DNA of 64,000 nt from Pseudisothecium myosuroides (lineage: Eukaryota > Streptophyta > Bryopsida > Hypnales > Lembophyllaceae), in NCBI GenBank assembly GCA_951799445.1, contig OX637291.1, positions 7,380,501 through 7,444,500 on the forward strand, in the 5' to 3' direction. Below the pieces are notes generated by a model that did no database searches, was not told the DNA's origin, and was given only the letters and a program-made list of their open reading frames with translations. Of the stretch, positions 1-12,150 are shown piece after piece; positions within the stretch are counted from its first letter, which is position 1, and the number at the start of each line of letters is the position of its first letter. Position numbers and translations under genes: made by a program.

Positions 1-869
1 CTTAAGGACTATGATGCTTTAAATTTCTTGTATCCAAAGCATGGCTAAAATCTTCAACTTTATTTATTCTTTTACAAATCCAACCACAGGATCCTTTAGT
101 TAACTTATTCAAGTACATCCTTCCCAAATTTTAAGGTGGAAAATTCTCACCCATTGCAAGTTCAATGTGCCTAAACTTCCAATATCACATTTTCTAGGCC
201 TTTCTAAAGGTTAAGTGTGGTCTTTCAACAATTTTTGAAAAAAATTGTCCCCTAATTTGTGAACTTTAGTCAATATGTTGAAAAATGGGTTGAAAATACA
301 TGGAATTTTTTTAAGCAAAGAAGCTTCCATATTCATCTTGAAAAAACTCATGAAGTGGAAGGTGGTATTTGATGAAAAAACACTAAATCTCTAATAACTT
401 TGACATAAAATTGAGAATTGTAAATCCCATTGGTGGTAACATTCTAGTAAGCAACATACTTCCTATGTTTTTGTTTGTATTTTGAAAATTTAAAAATCAA
501 GTTCAAAGAAACAATTTTATATGTTTTTTCTACCTTTGTTGCCCCTCACAATAAAACTCCTCTTAACTTTCATCTCATTATTTGGAGTTGAATTGTTCTA
601 ATGTTTTTGTGTAAGTATCAAATAAATTAATCTTCTTTTAGAATATATTTTTAGTTTTTTGCTTTGAAACTAATTTAAAAAAATAAACTAACTTATAACT
701 TTTGCAATATTTATTGGAATGACATGATACAAAGTGTCACATATAGATTAGAATGATGAACATCCATCCTACAAATTTCATGCAACAATTCGTAAAATAT
801 GAAGTCAATAGAACTTGCCCCAAGTTCTTAGAAACACCAAAACTAAGGGGCTCCTCAGTCCTTTAGGGA
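1..869. mobile_element. TTAA-flanked non-autonomous element, copy 1 (cut by window start)
   Basis: The right end reads CCTTTAGGGA followed by TTAA (870-873), matching the ends of the other copies. The first bases (ttaaggact) look like a degenerate left end, so the window opens at or just inside the element. The body aligns by eye with the copy at 55626-56470 (shared stretches around ggatcctttagttaactt and caatgtgcctaaacttcc), so these two form one subfamily. No open reading frame of note. Classification as piggyBac-like is inferred from the TTAA target and CCC-type ends. Confidence 0.7.
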
Positions 870-873
870 TTAA

Positions 874-1213
874 TGCTCCAAAACCTCATTTCTTCACAAG
901 TATGTGAACCCTTTCATGTATCAACCTTGTAACATTGTTATAAATACTAAGTATGAATGACAAAGAATCCTTCTATATAAGACAAAAGTGCAGATGTTCA
1001 TCCTTGAAATTTTGTGTGAAAAGGGGAGGTCTCGCACAATAGTTTGACCTCCAATCAATGAGTGCTCTAAACTTGGGTTTTTTTAAAGCAAATGATTCAC
1101 ATATACCCAAAAGGATGATTTCCACGGTGACGAGCTCAGCATTCCAAGGTTAATGATAAAGATCACTCTGTTTTTTCTAAAATTTTCCTAATTAAAATTC
1201 TTGTGGTCAACCA
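874..1213. other. AT-rich intergenic stretch
   Basis: No gene, repeat or RNA recognised. Confidence 0.5.
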
Positions 1214-1228
1214 TTGATTTTTCAAAGT

Positions 1229-1414
1229 TTCAATTTGACGGTCCAAGATGACCCTAAATTACCGGATGATGGTGGAAAGGTACCCAATCCGAATGGCGTG
1301 GTTGCGGGTTTGATACCTGGCGGCGACAGGTTGTGTTTATCTGGCGTGAAATCAGCCTCTCTACTTGACGGAAACCCCATGCAGTGTGTTCCTCAACACG
1401 CTTGTGAAAAGAAA
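1229..1414 (+). pseudogene. coding-like island, unknown family
   Basis: A GC-richer patch inside AT-rich DNA with an open frame of about 60 residues containing DGGKVPNPNGVVAGLIPGG and a later SLLDGNP. The residue mix looks like real protein rather than a chance AT-rich frame. It is followed at once by AT-rich sequence with no similar quality. No start codon context or splice partner is convincing. It may be an exon relic of a mobile element or host gene; the family is not recognised. Confidence 0.35.
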
Positions 1415-1489
1415 AAAGAAAGTTTCAACCTGATTTTTTTTGTGTGTTCAAACATCTTAATTTCTGCATCCATTCAACGACTTTCTTAA

Positions 1490-1790
1490 GTTCAACTGAA
1501 TTCCGGAGTTCTAACAAAAGGTTGAACCAATTTTCAGAGTCAAACATGCTGCAGCCACAGAAGATTAGGCCAAATTTCAGCAATCCAGTTGTATGGAATC
1601 TGAACTGACCCCCACACCTGGGATACTGCATTTTTTTCACTGTATAAATGGTAAGTTAGTTGACTAAAGATACGGTAATATGGAGTACTTGACTACCCTA
1701 CGTGAAGGTCAGATTCAATAGAAATTGAGTCATTTTTGTTAAAAAAGTGTCACATGTCATCTTGTGAATGGTGTAAGGTGATGTGGACCC
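1490..1790. other. AT-rich intergenic stretch
   Basis: Nothing recognised; short frames on both strands look like chance. Confidence 0.4.
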
Positions 1791-1794
1791 TTAA

Positions 1795-2710
1795 CCCCTA
1801 AAGTTCCGAGGCCTATTTTCTGCCAAAAAACACTCAAAACTGCCATTTCTATAGCAAAGAGTAAAAAAAAATTTAATTTTTTTTTCCACATCTAACCGTA
1901 GGATCTTACACCTAATTGGTATGAGAATGTGTGGAAAAAATTTCAGAATTTTTGACCGCACAGATTGCAAGATATCTGCGTTTAAAGTGGAAAAAACAAG
2001 TTTTTCAGCACATTGCGGGACCAGATTTTTTGACTTTAAACATTTTTAACTTAAAATTTTTGCACTACAGCGTTTTGAGCTTTAAATCTTTATAGTGGAG
2101 AATTGAGTTGAGGGTCTGGGGGGGAAAAAAAAATTCAAAAAAACTTAATTATCATTCTTAAAAAAATTGTTAAGTAGAAGTAGGTACAAGATAGAAGGAA
2201 AATCTAAAATATTCATATATTTTAGATGGAATTTAAATGCACTAATCCCAATGGTGAAATTGTTCTAGCAAGTAAACTCAATCATTTCAAAAAAAAAAAT
2301 TGAAAAATTACAAAAATTGCATTCCGAAATGAATCCTACAACTTATTTTTTTCAAGAAGATGCTCTAACTGCCCGAAAAACAAGAATGTCCATAACTTCC
2401 TCATAACGAATCCAAATGAGATGAATCAAAGCTTTCCAGATTGACAAAAATATAATCTATGAGAAAAAAAATATTAAAAAAAAAATTCAAAATTTTGCAA
2501 ATTTTTTTTGCTGCCCCCCGTCCCCACGCATTCCAAGAAATGGCATAATTTCTCGCTCAAAGGTCCGATTTCAAATTTTTTTTCTACCACGTACCTCTCT
2601 CAATTCTTCATGTTCACAAAAAGTTTCAAAAAATTAGAAGAAAATTTCAGCCCGTAGGTACCTGCCCCAAGTCCCATTTGTCCCCCGAACGGACAATGGT
2701 CCTTTAGGGG
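1795..2710. mobile_element. TTAA-flanked non-autonomous element, copy 2
   Basis: Flanked by TTAA on both sides (1791-1794 and 2711-2714). Left end CCCCTAAAG, right end CCTTTAGGGG: inverted repeats of about 10 bp. It is 916 bp long with no coding capacity. The internal motif ctgccatttctatagcaa near the left end is the inverted counterpart of agaaatggcagtttt near the right end of the copies at 15642 and 20384, so this copy lies in the opposite orientation to those. It aligns closely with 58964-59898. PiggyBac-like by target site and CCCC terminus (inferred). Confidence 0.82.
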
Positions 2711-2714
2711 TTAA

Positions 2715-3250
2715 GAATATGACGTGGAAATTCAATTTCATCACCTGAATGTCGAATCAAACATTCATGTACGGTGTGACAAGTTCTGGAATCAATTAGT
2801 GCGTCCCACAGTAATAACACTAAATTGCTGTAATTTTGAAATTGCAAGGTGCACTACATTAAAAATTGTGTATGGTGTCATCTACACTAATTGATTTAAA
2901 TATGCTATAAATTTTTTTCTCTTGATGAATATTTTTACCAAGTGAACTATGTTTATAGAGATTCTCTTCTTTGAATAGAATTGACATCCATATCGGTGAA
3001 AATATTCACCTTTTGTAAAAAGTTATAGCTTTGAGTAAGTAGTTAGCATGGGCGATACCAAGTACAATTTTTAGTGTAGCATAGTAGTTCATTGTCTTTT
3101 AGATCAAATCAATACAATGTGATCTCTATTATTCTCATACTATCTTGAATGGCTTGATTTTCATTTAAATTTCATCCACATTCATGCAAAATTCATTTGA
3201 ATGTCCACACAATAATTATACGCACATTCCTCATCCAAAATTTATTGAAA
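2715..3250. other. AT-rich intergenic stretch
   Basis: No gene or repeat recognised. Confidence 0.4.
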
Positions 3251-3810
3251 CTAGTGTGCCTTGTGCCATTGTCACAATATAATAAAATAAAATAAAAAAT
3301 GTTTTTCAAACTTTTTTATTAAAAAAACTTTGAAATTCAATAATTTTTACACTAAAGGTCCAAACCCCACAAAACAAAGCACATGCGCCCGCCTCCTTGC
3401 AGAGAACTTTCCGACGATATCAAGAATGCGACGGGGAGATGCACGGTCCTAGAGATCTCACCATAACAGACAAAACAAAACAAACATCATAACTTAAGGT
3501 ATGGACTTATTGATGACGGTCAGGTGAACAAACCCCCTCGTTCAGCCCCTCTATTCATTCTAGTGTGCCCTGTACTATTGCCACAACCAAAATAAAAGTA
3601 AAAGCAATTTTTTATTTTTTAATATCGTAAATGTTTTGAAATTCAATATTTTTTTTGTCGTGTGTCAAAACACTACAAAGCAAAGCATGTGCATCTTTTA
3701 TTGCAGAGAGCTTTCCAACAGTACCAAGAATGCAATCAAGAGACGCACAATTTCGGAGATCTCACTATAACAAACAAAACAAAACAAACAACCTAACATA
3801 AGATTAGATA
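3251..3810. repeat. diverged tandem duplication, period about 309 bp
   Basis: Two copies start at 3251 (ctagtgtgcc) and 3560 (ctagtgtgccc). Each carries the same order of landmarks: a poly-A/T tract, aaacaaagca(ca)tg, ttgcagaga-ctttcc, and a final acaaaacaaaacaaac. Copies differ at many positions, so the duplication is old. Confidence 0.7.
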
Positions 3811-5687
3811 CTATGCCAAGGGTCTTGTAGAATTCAAGCTCTTGTACTAATTACATTACTTGAATATATACTAATATTGAAAAATTGTGAGAATATGATA
3901 TTTATCTATTAGGCGGCTAGATGTTGATATTTGTTCTTGTAACAACTCTTGTATTGGTTTGGTAAGCACAAGGAAAATGTAAATAAGTGCATAGACCTAA
4001 AAAAGACTCCTCTGTCCTTTCGAGGATATATATGTGATTTTTAGCCTAGATTATAAATTATAAATCTTTTCTAGCCTCAAAAGGGTTGAGAATTTATTTG
4101 TGAATGGGCTCAAGATGTATCAACTACTAATAGTTGTTATGAAATCTTTGACCACTTGCCTCATGATTTTTAGATATATAAGAAAAATTCAATTTGTCTT
4201 ACAAACCACTAAATTGAATTAGAAAAACTAAAGGCAATGTACTTGAAAAATAACTTGGTTCTTGAAATCTATAAATTTAAATAAAACAATCAATTTAAAT
4301 TCTTGCAATGGTTGTTTTATGAAGTAGTGATTTAATAAAGCATATAGTCTCCAAATAAAGATATATAGGATCAAAAGTAGATATAAAGATATTCATTTAA
4401 GAATTTTCTTATAACAAGGATAGAAAGTGTGCATGGTTTTGGATGTTGATTAAAACTAATGGACTAAGAGGTAGTCCAAATTTCCAAAATTGAAGAGATG
4501 TATTCTAATTACAATTTAGAATAATAATTTAATGATGACCTTCAAACACAAGTTGTGGAGTATGATATATTGACACAACTAGATCAATTACTATACTAAC
4601 AAATATTTTTCAATAAAACTTAAAACCAAAAAACTTGAAAATTATTTCTAAAATTGGATACATAATGGATATTTGTAATTTTCTAAGATTTTTTTTTGAG
4701 TTCAAAAAGTTAAATTTTATGTTTTTTTAATTATTTATTTATTGAAGACTTCTTTGAAAGGTCATTTTGAACTGAAAAAATTAGTTTTAAAGATTAGTTG
4801 TATTCATAATCCTTAAACTATAAAATATTTGGGTAGAAGTATACTAGACTCTATCTACTTTTGGCAAAATTGAAATGTACAAAATCTATAAGAAGTACAA
4901 TTTTCTTCCTAAATTGTACTCTACAGATCATAGATCTGCATTGACCAATGGTTTTGAAGTCAATTGTCTGAATGGTGGATCATGCGGCATGGGATGATTT
5001 TGCTCATATGAGATTTGGAAGGCACTCACTTGGGCCGCCACAATTCCCGGCTTCTTTATTGGATTGCTGCTTATAAAATTGTAAAATTCAAGGACAGGTG
5101 GCGAGTGTTGAGACGTACTCACTTATTTTGCCCAGTTGTTTTGAATTAAAGGTCATATATCATGGGCGCCACATTCCTGGCAATAAAAAACGAATCTTCT
5201 TAAAGTACTTGAAGTACATTAAGAATACTTTTGTACTAAAAAGATATAAGAAGAGGCGGAATTTTTTTTGCGGAAAAAGTATGTTTATATGTAATCAATT
5301 TTTGATTTTAGGTGCATGCACCTAGTTCTAGAATGGCTACAAGTCAAAATTCCAATAGAGGAGACTTTTTTGTTTTCTATGAAGAAAAGTCAGTAAGAAA
5401 AAGAGTTTTCCAAGGCACTGAATTTTTTGTACTTTTCAGTGATTTGTAGTATTGTGACATTTTAGTAGTCATCCACACAAGAACGTTTTTAACACCGTTA
5501 AATAAGATTTTCAACGAATTTAATAATGCTCCTAGGTAATTAACATATGTAGTCTATAGGAAAACAACATAGAAGTTTGAAAAAAGACTTTTAAGTTTGA
5601 GTATTACGAAGTACAAAATCATATCTACTGCCAATTTTGTATTGTGACCTCAAAAGTACAAGGGTTTAGTGTACTTCCAGCTCAGAG
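3811..5687. other. AT-rich intergenic stretch
   Basis: Mostly featureless AT-rich DNA. Around 4950-5110 the minus strand has a short GC-richer open frame that ends at a good splice donor (gtgagtgcc), which could be an exon fragment, but no partner exon was found. Confidence 0.4.
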
Positions 5688-5890
5688 GACAAAATGGATT
5701 TTAGGTAGGCTTTTACAGTCTCAATGTTCGTCATAATTTTTTCAAACTTTTTGTGAAGATAGATAAACAGATGAGATTTTTGGAAATATATATTTTATTT
5801 CAATTAGTGCCCGGGATCAAAAGTTATGGCACAGAAAGTCCAAATTTAAGTTCGGTGGATTAAAAAAAAAACTCACAAAAACTTTAAGTC
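5688..5890. mobile_element. fragment related to the TTAA element family
   Basis: Shares ggacaaaatggatttt, then a turn through gtctcaat-ttcgt/ttgt and a long match to atatttcaatt sequence, with the copy at 47702. No terminal inverted repeats remain, so this is an internal relic. Confidence 0.5.
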
Positions 5891-6002
5891 CTTGCACCAA
5901 TGATACATGCATTCAAAAACCATCAACCTATTTCTTAGATCTATGCAAAATCTCCAACTTTGGTGCCGTCATTTAGGCACCCAAAATCCATGCGGAAAGT
6001 AT

Positions 6003-6138
6003 CATATTTGAATATAGTTTGTGAATGCTGCCAGCTTTGTCATTCTTGATGATTTAAAGGTTGGTGGCAACATATTTGAACATAGTTTGTGAATGCTGCT
6101 AGCTCCGTCATTCTTGATGATTTAAAGGTTGGTGGCAA
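6003..6138. repeat. 68-bp tandem duplication
   Basis: Two adjacent copies (6003-6070 and 6071-6138), both starting catatttgaa and ending ggttggtggcaa, with four to five substitutions. Recent local duplication. Confidence 0.85.
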
Positions 6139-7753
6139 CAATGGGATTCTAAAAACATCTACTCCAACCTAAATACCTACAAGAAAGAAACCTAGCCCAC
6201 TTCATGAACAAATCTTCATAGCGCCAATGTGGTCACCAAATCCATTGTCAACACTACTATCTAAGGAAGCACAACAAGTACAAAGTGCCTCATATGGGTA
6301 AGGCCAAGCTTTCTAGGAGAGGTGCTCCCTGATCTCTTGACTTGCCCCCATGAGGTCATTCAACACAGGCAACGCAATAGTCAGAATTATAAAATAGAGC
6401 TTCTTAGTGGGACAAAAAATTTGCTTGATTTGGAGGTTTTCAGTGGGACAAAGGGAGTACAAATGAAGATTTTAACCATGCTTCATGATTGAGTATTTCG
6501 ACAAGGTTACACTGGCATTTCATTACAAATTTAGCTATATTAGATTCTTGTTTTCAAAGTTGTGCTTGAAAAAGCTCCAACAAACATATATAGTATAAGC
6601 TACAGTAGTATAGTTGTTTCTTGCAATTGCTTTTATTGCCCAAAAGGGAATACAAGCCAGTTCTAAAAACCCCCTCCAAACGGCTCCAATGATAGCTCAA
6701 GTTTCATAAGGACTTGTTAGCTTAGGGCAACAATGGCAAACAATTGGGGCAATTTTCTTCCAGTACATTTAGTACACATAGAAAATAAGCTGATAAAGGG
6801 GGGCTATTCTACATAACCAAGATTGGCTGACAAAAAGAAAATCTCAAAAATCTGGCCATAGCTTGTCTTTTTCTCGTAGCTTTTAGTACTAGTACAATTC
6901 ACCCAACTCACCCAACTCAGTTCAAGAGTACACAAAAGAATCCTCGTGCAAGGGAGTTGAAGCAGCTGCTCAAAGATAAGATGTCTCAAATTTGTCTGGT
7001 GGTTTGTTAACACAATCAATTCGTACCAAGTGCAAAAAGTATCAACTAATCAGTTGAGTTGGTCCAACAAGAAACAATAAGCTACAGTATACTGAAAAAT
7101 CGACCGTTCTTTCCACTTGTAAAACTAGCAGATTGCATTCTGTCAGCCCTCCGTTGACTTTTTTGGATTAAAAGGGTTCTACCGGTACTTCGCTTTCAGT
7201 GGATTGAGGGTCTGGTGACATTGCGAGTCCCAAGAAAACCAGCTCTCATTGCCTGCACAGAAAAAGTTCAATCCAAGCCTCCAATTTAATAAGGACTGAC
7301 AAGCCTGCGCGATGTCCCCGTCATTGAATTACATCAGCTCTACTTGGCAATGATTCGGGTCCTGCCATCTCTGCAAATCCCTACAGTGAGATGCGAAAGT
7401 CATTTTATGGTCTCCACATGACCGAGGTAATCTTTCAACTTTGGGGGAAAACGAGTGCCTTTTTAAATCATCGCTTCGACCCCAAGGTCTCCAAATATGC
7501 TCTGGGGCATGAGTTCAGTGCACTGGATTTGTAGCATCAAAAAATAGTGTACTTTCTTTTCATATGGAAAGCTACAACTTCGACGCCTGCCGAAAACTCT
7601 TCACAACTCCGTCCATATTCTGAATGTGCACACTATTCACTACAAATTTCAAGTATACAGTATGGTAGTAAACAGTAAGTCCGTTTCCTGTCAAACGCAG
7701 CGAAGGAAGTACGGGAAGGTAAAAAAGGAGTGTACATGAATCTTGAACCTAAT
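6139..7753. other. 3' flank of the MYB gene and intergenic DNA
   Basis: No gene recognised. The part next to 7754 is downstream of the minus-strand MYB stop codon and probably includes its 3' untranslated region; no clear poly-A signal was fixed. Confidence 0.4.
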
Positions 7754-10700
7754 TCATGTATCCACGTTGTCCTCTGATTCCTCGGCATCTGCCTGTTCCA
7801 ATTCCGCAGCAAACTGTGGATCATATTCAGCATCTGCCAGATGAGGAGCAAAGCGCGTCACAAGACCTGTCAACTTCTCAAGAAAGTGCAAGTGCCGCAA
7901 CACAGGTCCCCGCCCAAGAGAACGCTGCATTTGCTCCCACCTCCTTTTACACATTTCTCCTGATCTGGAATTGAACACGATCAAACAGTATTGTAATTAG
8001 AAGCAACTCCAGGGAAAAGACCTTGAATACTTGGCCAAGGTCTTACCAAACATGCACGTATTGGCAATGCATGAAGACTAGAGTTCTGAACTAGTAAAAT
8101 TAAGCAAAAAAAATGGATACTTTGAAAAAACTACAATTAAGTTTGACCCAGGCGCATCTAGTTTTTGATGCACGGAGTTGATGCCATATACGCTGGAAAG
8201 CAGGGGTTTCATTTTGAGAAGTGCTGGAGAGGTCAAAGAGTACTTGTGGCATTATACTGATGAGATGAAACTGATGATGATTATTCACATGTAGAAACTG
8301 GAAAATGCAAAATTATATTTTCAGCTGGGGAATCTCAACCACCTGTGTTCCAAGAGTGAATCCCACTCAACCAGTTCCTCGGACAGCGGGAACTCCTCCG
8401 TCAACCTGGCATATTCAAGGTTTTCTGTCCGTACTTCAGGATCCAAACGACGAATTTCAACAAGAAGCCAAACAGAAGTCCAGGTCTTGGTTTCAGAGAT
8501 CAGAAGAATCCTTCAATAAACCAGAGTAAGAGGTTTGAACTTGCATTACATGCAAGTTCCAAAAGCAGAAGCAACAATGGATACAAAATGCCAGAAATAC
8601 ATATACCTCTCTAAGAGGCGCTGATCATCACCGTTAGACCAATCTCCAGTTGTCACCATTGGTGAAGCCATCCTTCTATACCTGCCAAGCCCCAACATAT
8701 CGTTAGAACGTTTGCACGTACCAGAATGCTGAGCCCAGTAGATCAAAATATTCACAGCAGCAAAGGTGGACTTAACTAAAAGCTGACATACCAGTGTAGC
8801 ATACACAACTGAAATTCACCCGGCAGTAATGGAGAGGGTTGACGTGCTTCTCGATGATAAGCAGACGAGCGGTGACCAAGAGCTACAGAAAAGAGGGAGA
8901 TATTACCATTGAGTCATGCAGTCAAGGCGATTACGCCCATCTATTTGCTCGGAAATATATTCCCAATTGATATCATCACGGACCTACGACACAAGTTACT
9001 TGTGAGCAGTAAAATAGATGCTTGAATGCTCATATGAGTACTTAGAGCAATTTCAGGTATAAAATATGTTGGAAGGTCTCTGCTATCTAGTTTCTGGTTC
9101 TAGTAATAAAAGCGGCCACCTAAATTAGACTACACAAAAAGCATGATCATTGGTTACTCTTAGTGATTCCGCACATGTTCGGATTTTGACATGAAACAAA
9201 TTCTCAAATAATTACAAAACTCTGAGAGGGAAGAATAGGGATTCATCCGTTATCATATTACTTCTACAGAGATTTAGAAACACACATACCACTCTGTGGT
9301 GTTTTCGTAATTGCCCTTTTTTGGCCATTTGACTTTTCACGTGTAAGCATTTCAAGACAAGTGCACACAACTTTTGTAGCTCCTCTTCAGACCAAAGACC
9401 TGAACACCACTAAACAACATGAGAAGCAGTAATGCAATGCAGAATACTTAGTCGAAGTGAGGAAAAATTACTAAAACCACAGGCAACTAATTGAATGTCA
9501 ACTCATGTTTATCTACCACTAATTCCTCGGGCAAAAAGCACGTTAAACAACTTCTTTGCAGAACCTATTGCAGGGACCCCATACAGGCGTCCTAATGGAC
9601 AGCGTCCATACACGTTTACTATGAATATTAAATTCAACAAAAGCTTCTTCGCACACAAAAATCGTATGAGAAAAAACATACCCGTTTTCCGACCATTTGA
9701 AATAGAGTTTTTAAGATACCGCCACTTGTCCTTACAATTTGCTGAATCCCTCCCAATTATAGTTGATAGTTTTTTCCAGTTATTACCGTGCACGGAATGC
9801 AACCTGATTGCCACGCACATATTTGCACACCCTCTATGAATAGCCGTATCCAACAAGAACACACTAGGAAGAGGAGGGCGAAGGTGAGAGAGGAATATAG
9901 TAGAATCCCTAACATCCAGAATCTTCGTGCCACGGTAAGCTATCACATCAAGAAACCTACTCAGCATGTCAACAGGATTCATATATACCGAATGAAATTA
10001 CGGAAGATTCACAAACATAGGGAAGAGATAGGGTAAAAACTAGATACAAGAAAATCCTAATTAGAAAAATGAAAATCGGATTTGTCACTTTGGAAATATG
10101 TTAAATCAGAACCTCACAACAGGCTAATCTGACCAGCTCACTTAGAACACGAATGCATGACCTCCAAAGATGAAGAGTAGCTTGAAGTGACTCACAACTG
10201 CAATAGCACTTCCACTAAACCAGTACAAGGGTTTAGGATTTCACAACATCTAGTAGATTTCACATACTCTATCAAGGACTGAGTTTCTTCAGATGTCCAT
10301 TTCCCAAGATAATTTCCAGGACCGAGAAGTCGATGTGCTCTAGAATAGAGGCGCCTTATATTTCTCTGTGGCAAACACTTCCCTACAATCAAAGTAGAAC
10401 CTCTTTAAGTGTCTCATTTTCGATTTGTTTATGAGAACATTAAATCCTATTGGGCAGGTCTCCACAGACAAATATTGGGGGGAACAGAAAATAGTAAGAT
10501 GAACATGAGAGATAAAACAGTTGAATAAATTAACCGCTTAAAGAACTTCTAACAACTTTGGAGATCTAACTTCCAAAACAATAGGGACACACATATAAGA
10601 AAAAATTCACTTACGAATTATATACCAGCAGCCTCTCGCTTCATTATTTTTGGAGTGCAGAATCTTCCATAGACCATCTTCTCGATCCCAACCTTGCTCC

Positions 10701-12076
10701 TTCACGCAAAGAGAATAACAGTCGTATTGTTATCTTTCGTCTAAAGTGAAACAAGAAAACTTAAACTAACCCAACCAACATTTGCTCGTACTAAATTGGC
10801 ATCTTACTTGGATGTAATCGAAGATGGCCTGCTTCAAAGCCCCATCCTCCTGGGGAGTGTACGTCCCCCAAACTAAATCAGGACGCAACTTATCGGTTAT
10901 CCAGGGATTAGACTCCAGATCTGTGCTAGTGTGCACCGTTTCAGTTTCTTCTCCAAGCAACTCGTTCTCTGACGGATCATCTTGTGTCGGATCAGGAAGT
11001 TGAAAAGTAACCTTTTTCTTCTTTCTAACTGGTTCAGCACCATTGCCAGTTTGTGTCTCCTGTGTTGTGAGAGTGGTCTTCTTTGCAGTTCCTGTTCTAG
11101 GCCGACAATCTTCAAGAGTCTGCGAAGTAGTGAGTTTTTTATCCTTCTTCCTCCTCTTCCTCCGCGATTCATCGCCACTATCGATTCCAGCCTCATCAAC
11201 GTCCTCAACAGTCACAGAGGGAGTGAAATCTCTTCTCTTCTTCTCCTTCTGCTTCTTCTCCCTCTTACCCTGAAATTCAAGACCACTACCGGTTCCAACC
11301 CCTTCAACAGTCTGAGAGGGGGTGCGTTTTCTCTTCTTCTCCTTCTTCCTCTTACCCTGCACTTCAGAACCACTACCAGTTCCAACCTCTTCAACAGTTT
11401 GGGAGGGAGGAAACTCTCGTTTTTTCTCCTTCTCCCTCATACCCTGCACTTCAAATTCACCCGCAGTTCCAACCTCTTTAACAGTCTGCAAGTGGGTGGG
11501 TTCTCTCTTCTTCTCCTTCTTCCTCTTACCCTGCACTTCAAATCCACTACCCGTTCCAACATCTTCAACAGTCTGCGAGTGGGTGGGTTCTCTCTTCTTC
11601 TCCTTCTTCCTCTTACCCTGCACTTCAAATCCACTACCCGTTCCAACATCTTCGACAGTCTGCAAGGGAGCAAACTCTCGTTTTTTCTCCTTCTTCCTCT
11701 TACCCTGCACTTCGAATTCACTACCAGTTCCAACCTCTTCGACAGTCTGAGAAAACTCTCTTTTCTTCTCCTTCTTCTTACCCTGCACTTCAAATCCACC
11801 AGCAGTTCCAACCTCTTCAACAGTCTGCGAGGGGGTGGGTTTTCTCTTCTTCTTCCTCTCACCCTGCAGATCAAAACCACTACCAGTTCCAACCTCCTGT
11901 TTCTTCTCCTTCTTCCTCTTCCTCTGCAATTCAATACCATCAATTTTTTGGGATCATGTTTGAAGCTTTGGTGCACGTTTTTGAAAACAAGAAAGAGAAC
12001 TCATAAGAGTGACGACATTTTCATGCAACACAATTAAATCATGAATTTCAGAATCTGTAGAGTTAGAACGAGACAT
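7754..12076 (-). CDS. MYB/SANT protein, RNA polymerase I termination-factor-like (REB1/TTF-I family)
   Basis: Nine exons on the minus strand, from the ATG at 12076: 12076-10808, 10699-10615, 10382-10268, 9803-9682, 9399-9290, 8983-8907, 8681-8607, 8510-8343, 7964-7754. All introns are GT-AG and every junction keeps phase, giving 743 codons. Residues ~60-330 are a Lys-rich tandem repeat (basic, presumably nuclear). From residue 403 come four MYB-like segments with spaced Trp: W403 to the GCWYII and LPQR-YSRAHRLL region; W480, W499, W517 (GKWTSEE, KDKWR); W533, W574, W593 (LWSEEEL, TQWY); W607, W667, W683 (EWDSLLEHRSGE, KRRWEQM). The tail is acidic. This order matches plant relatives of yeast Reb1/Nsi1 and animal TTF-I, which bind rDNA and stop RNA polymerase I; the exact role here is inferred. 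Oddity: codon 41 (11956-11954) is an in-frame TGA. A tiny intron, homopolymer errors or real decay could explain it. The MYB part itself is intact. Confidence 0.85.
11200..11938 (-). repeat. in-frame tandem repeat in the MYB gene first exon
   Basis: About eight units of 78-96 bp, typically 87 bp (29 residues), plus a degenerate ninth, all in the coding frame. The core is VGTGSGFEVQGKRKKEKKRE followed by a Ser/Thr/Pro linker and QTVE. Units alternate a very basic KRKKEKK block with an acidic EEVG/EDV step. Units 4 and 5 are almost identical in DNA, so expansion or homogenisation is recent. The protein consequence is a long charged, probably disordered arm ahead of the MYB domains. Confidence 0.9.
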
Positions 12077-12150
12077 TTCGACACGGCTACACGATTGCAG
12101 AGACGTAAATCCAAATACATCCTTAAGCTCTACTCAACTTAGGCACTAAC

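Noticed and set aside
10615..10699. Apparent frameshift between MYB exons 2 and 3
   Set aside because: A careful recount across the line join (tatata, not tata) shows the donor at 10614 leaves phase 1 and joins 10382 in frame, reading GCWYII then RKCLPQR.
10982..12037. 351-residue plus-strand frame across the MYB repeat
   Set aside because: It is the antisense shadow of the Lys-rich repeat; leucine/serine-rich from complementing AAG/GAA codons, with no independent support.
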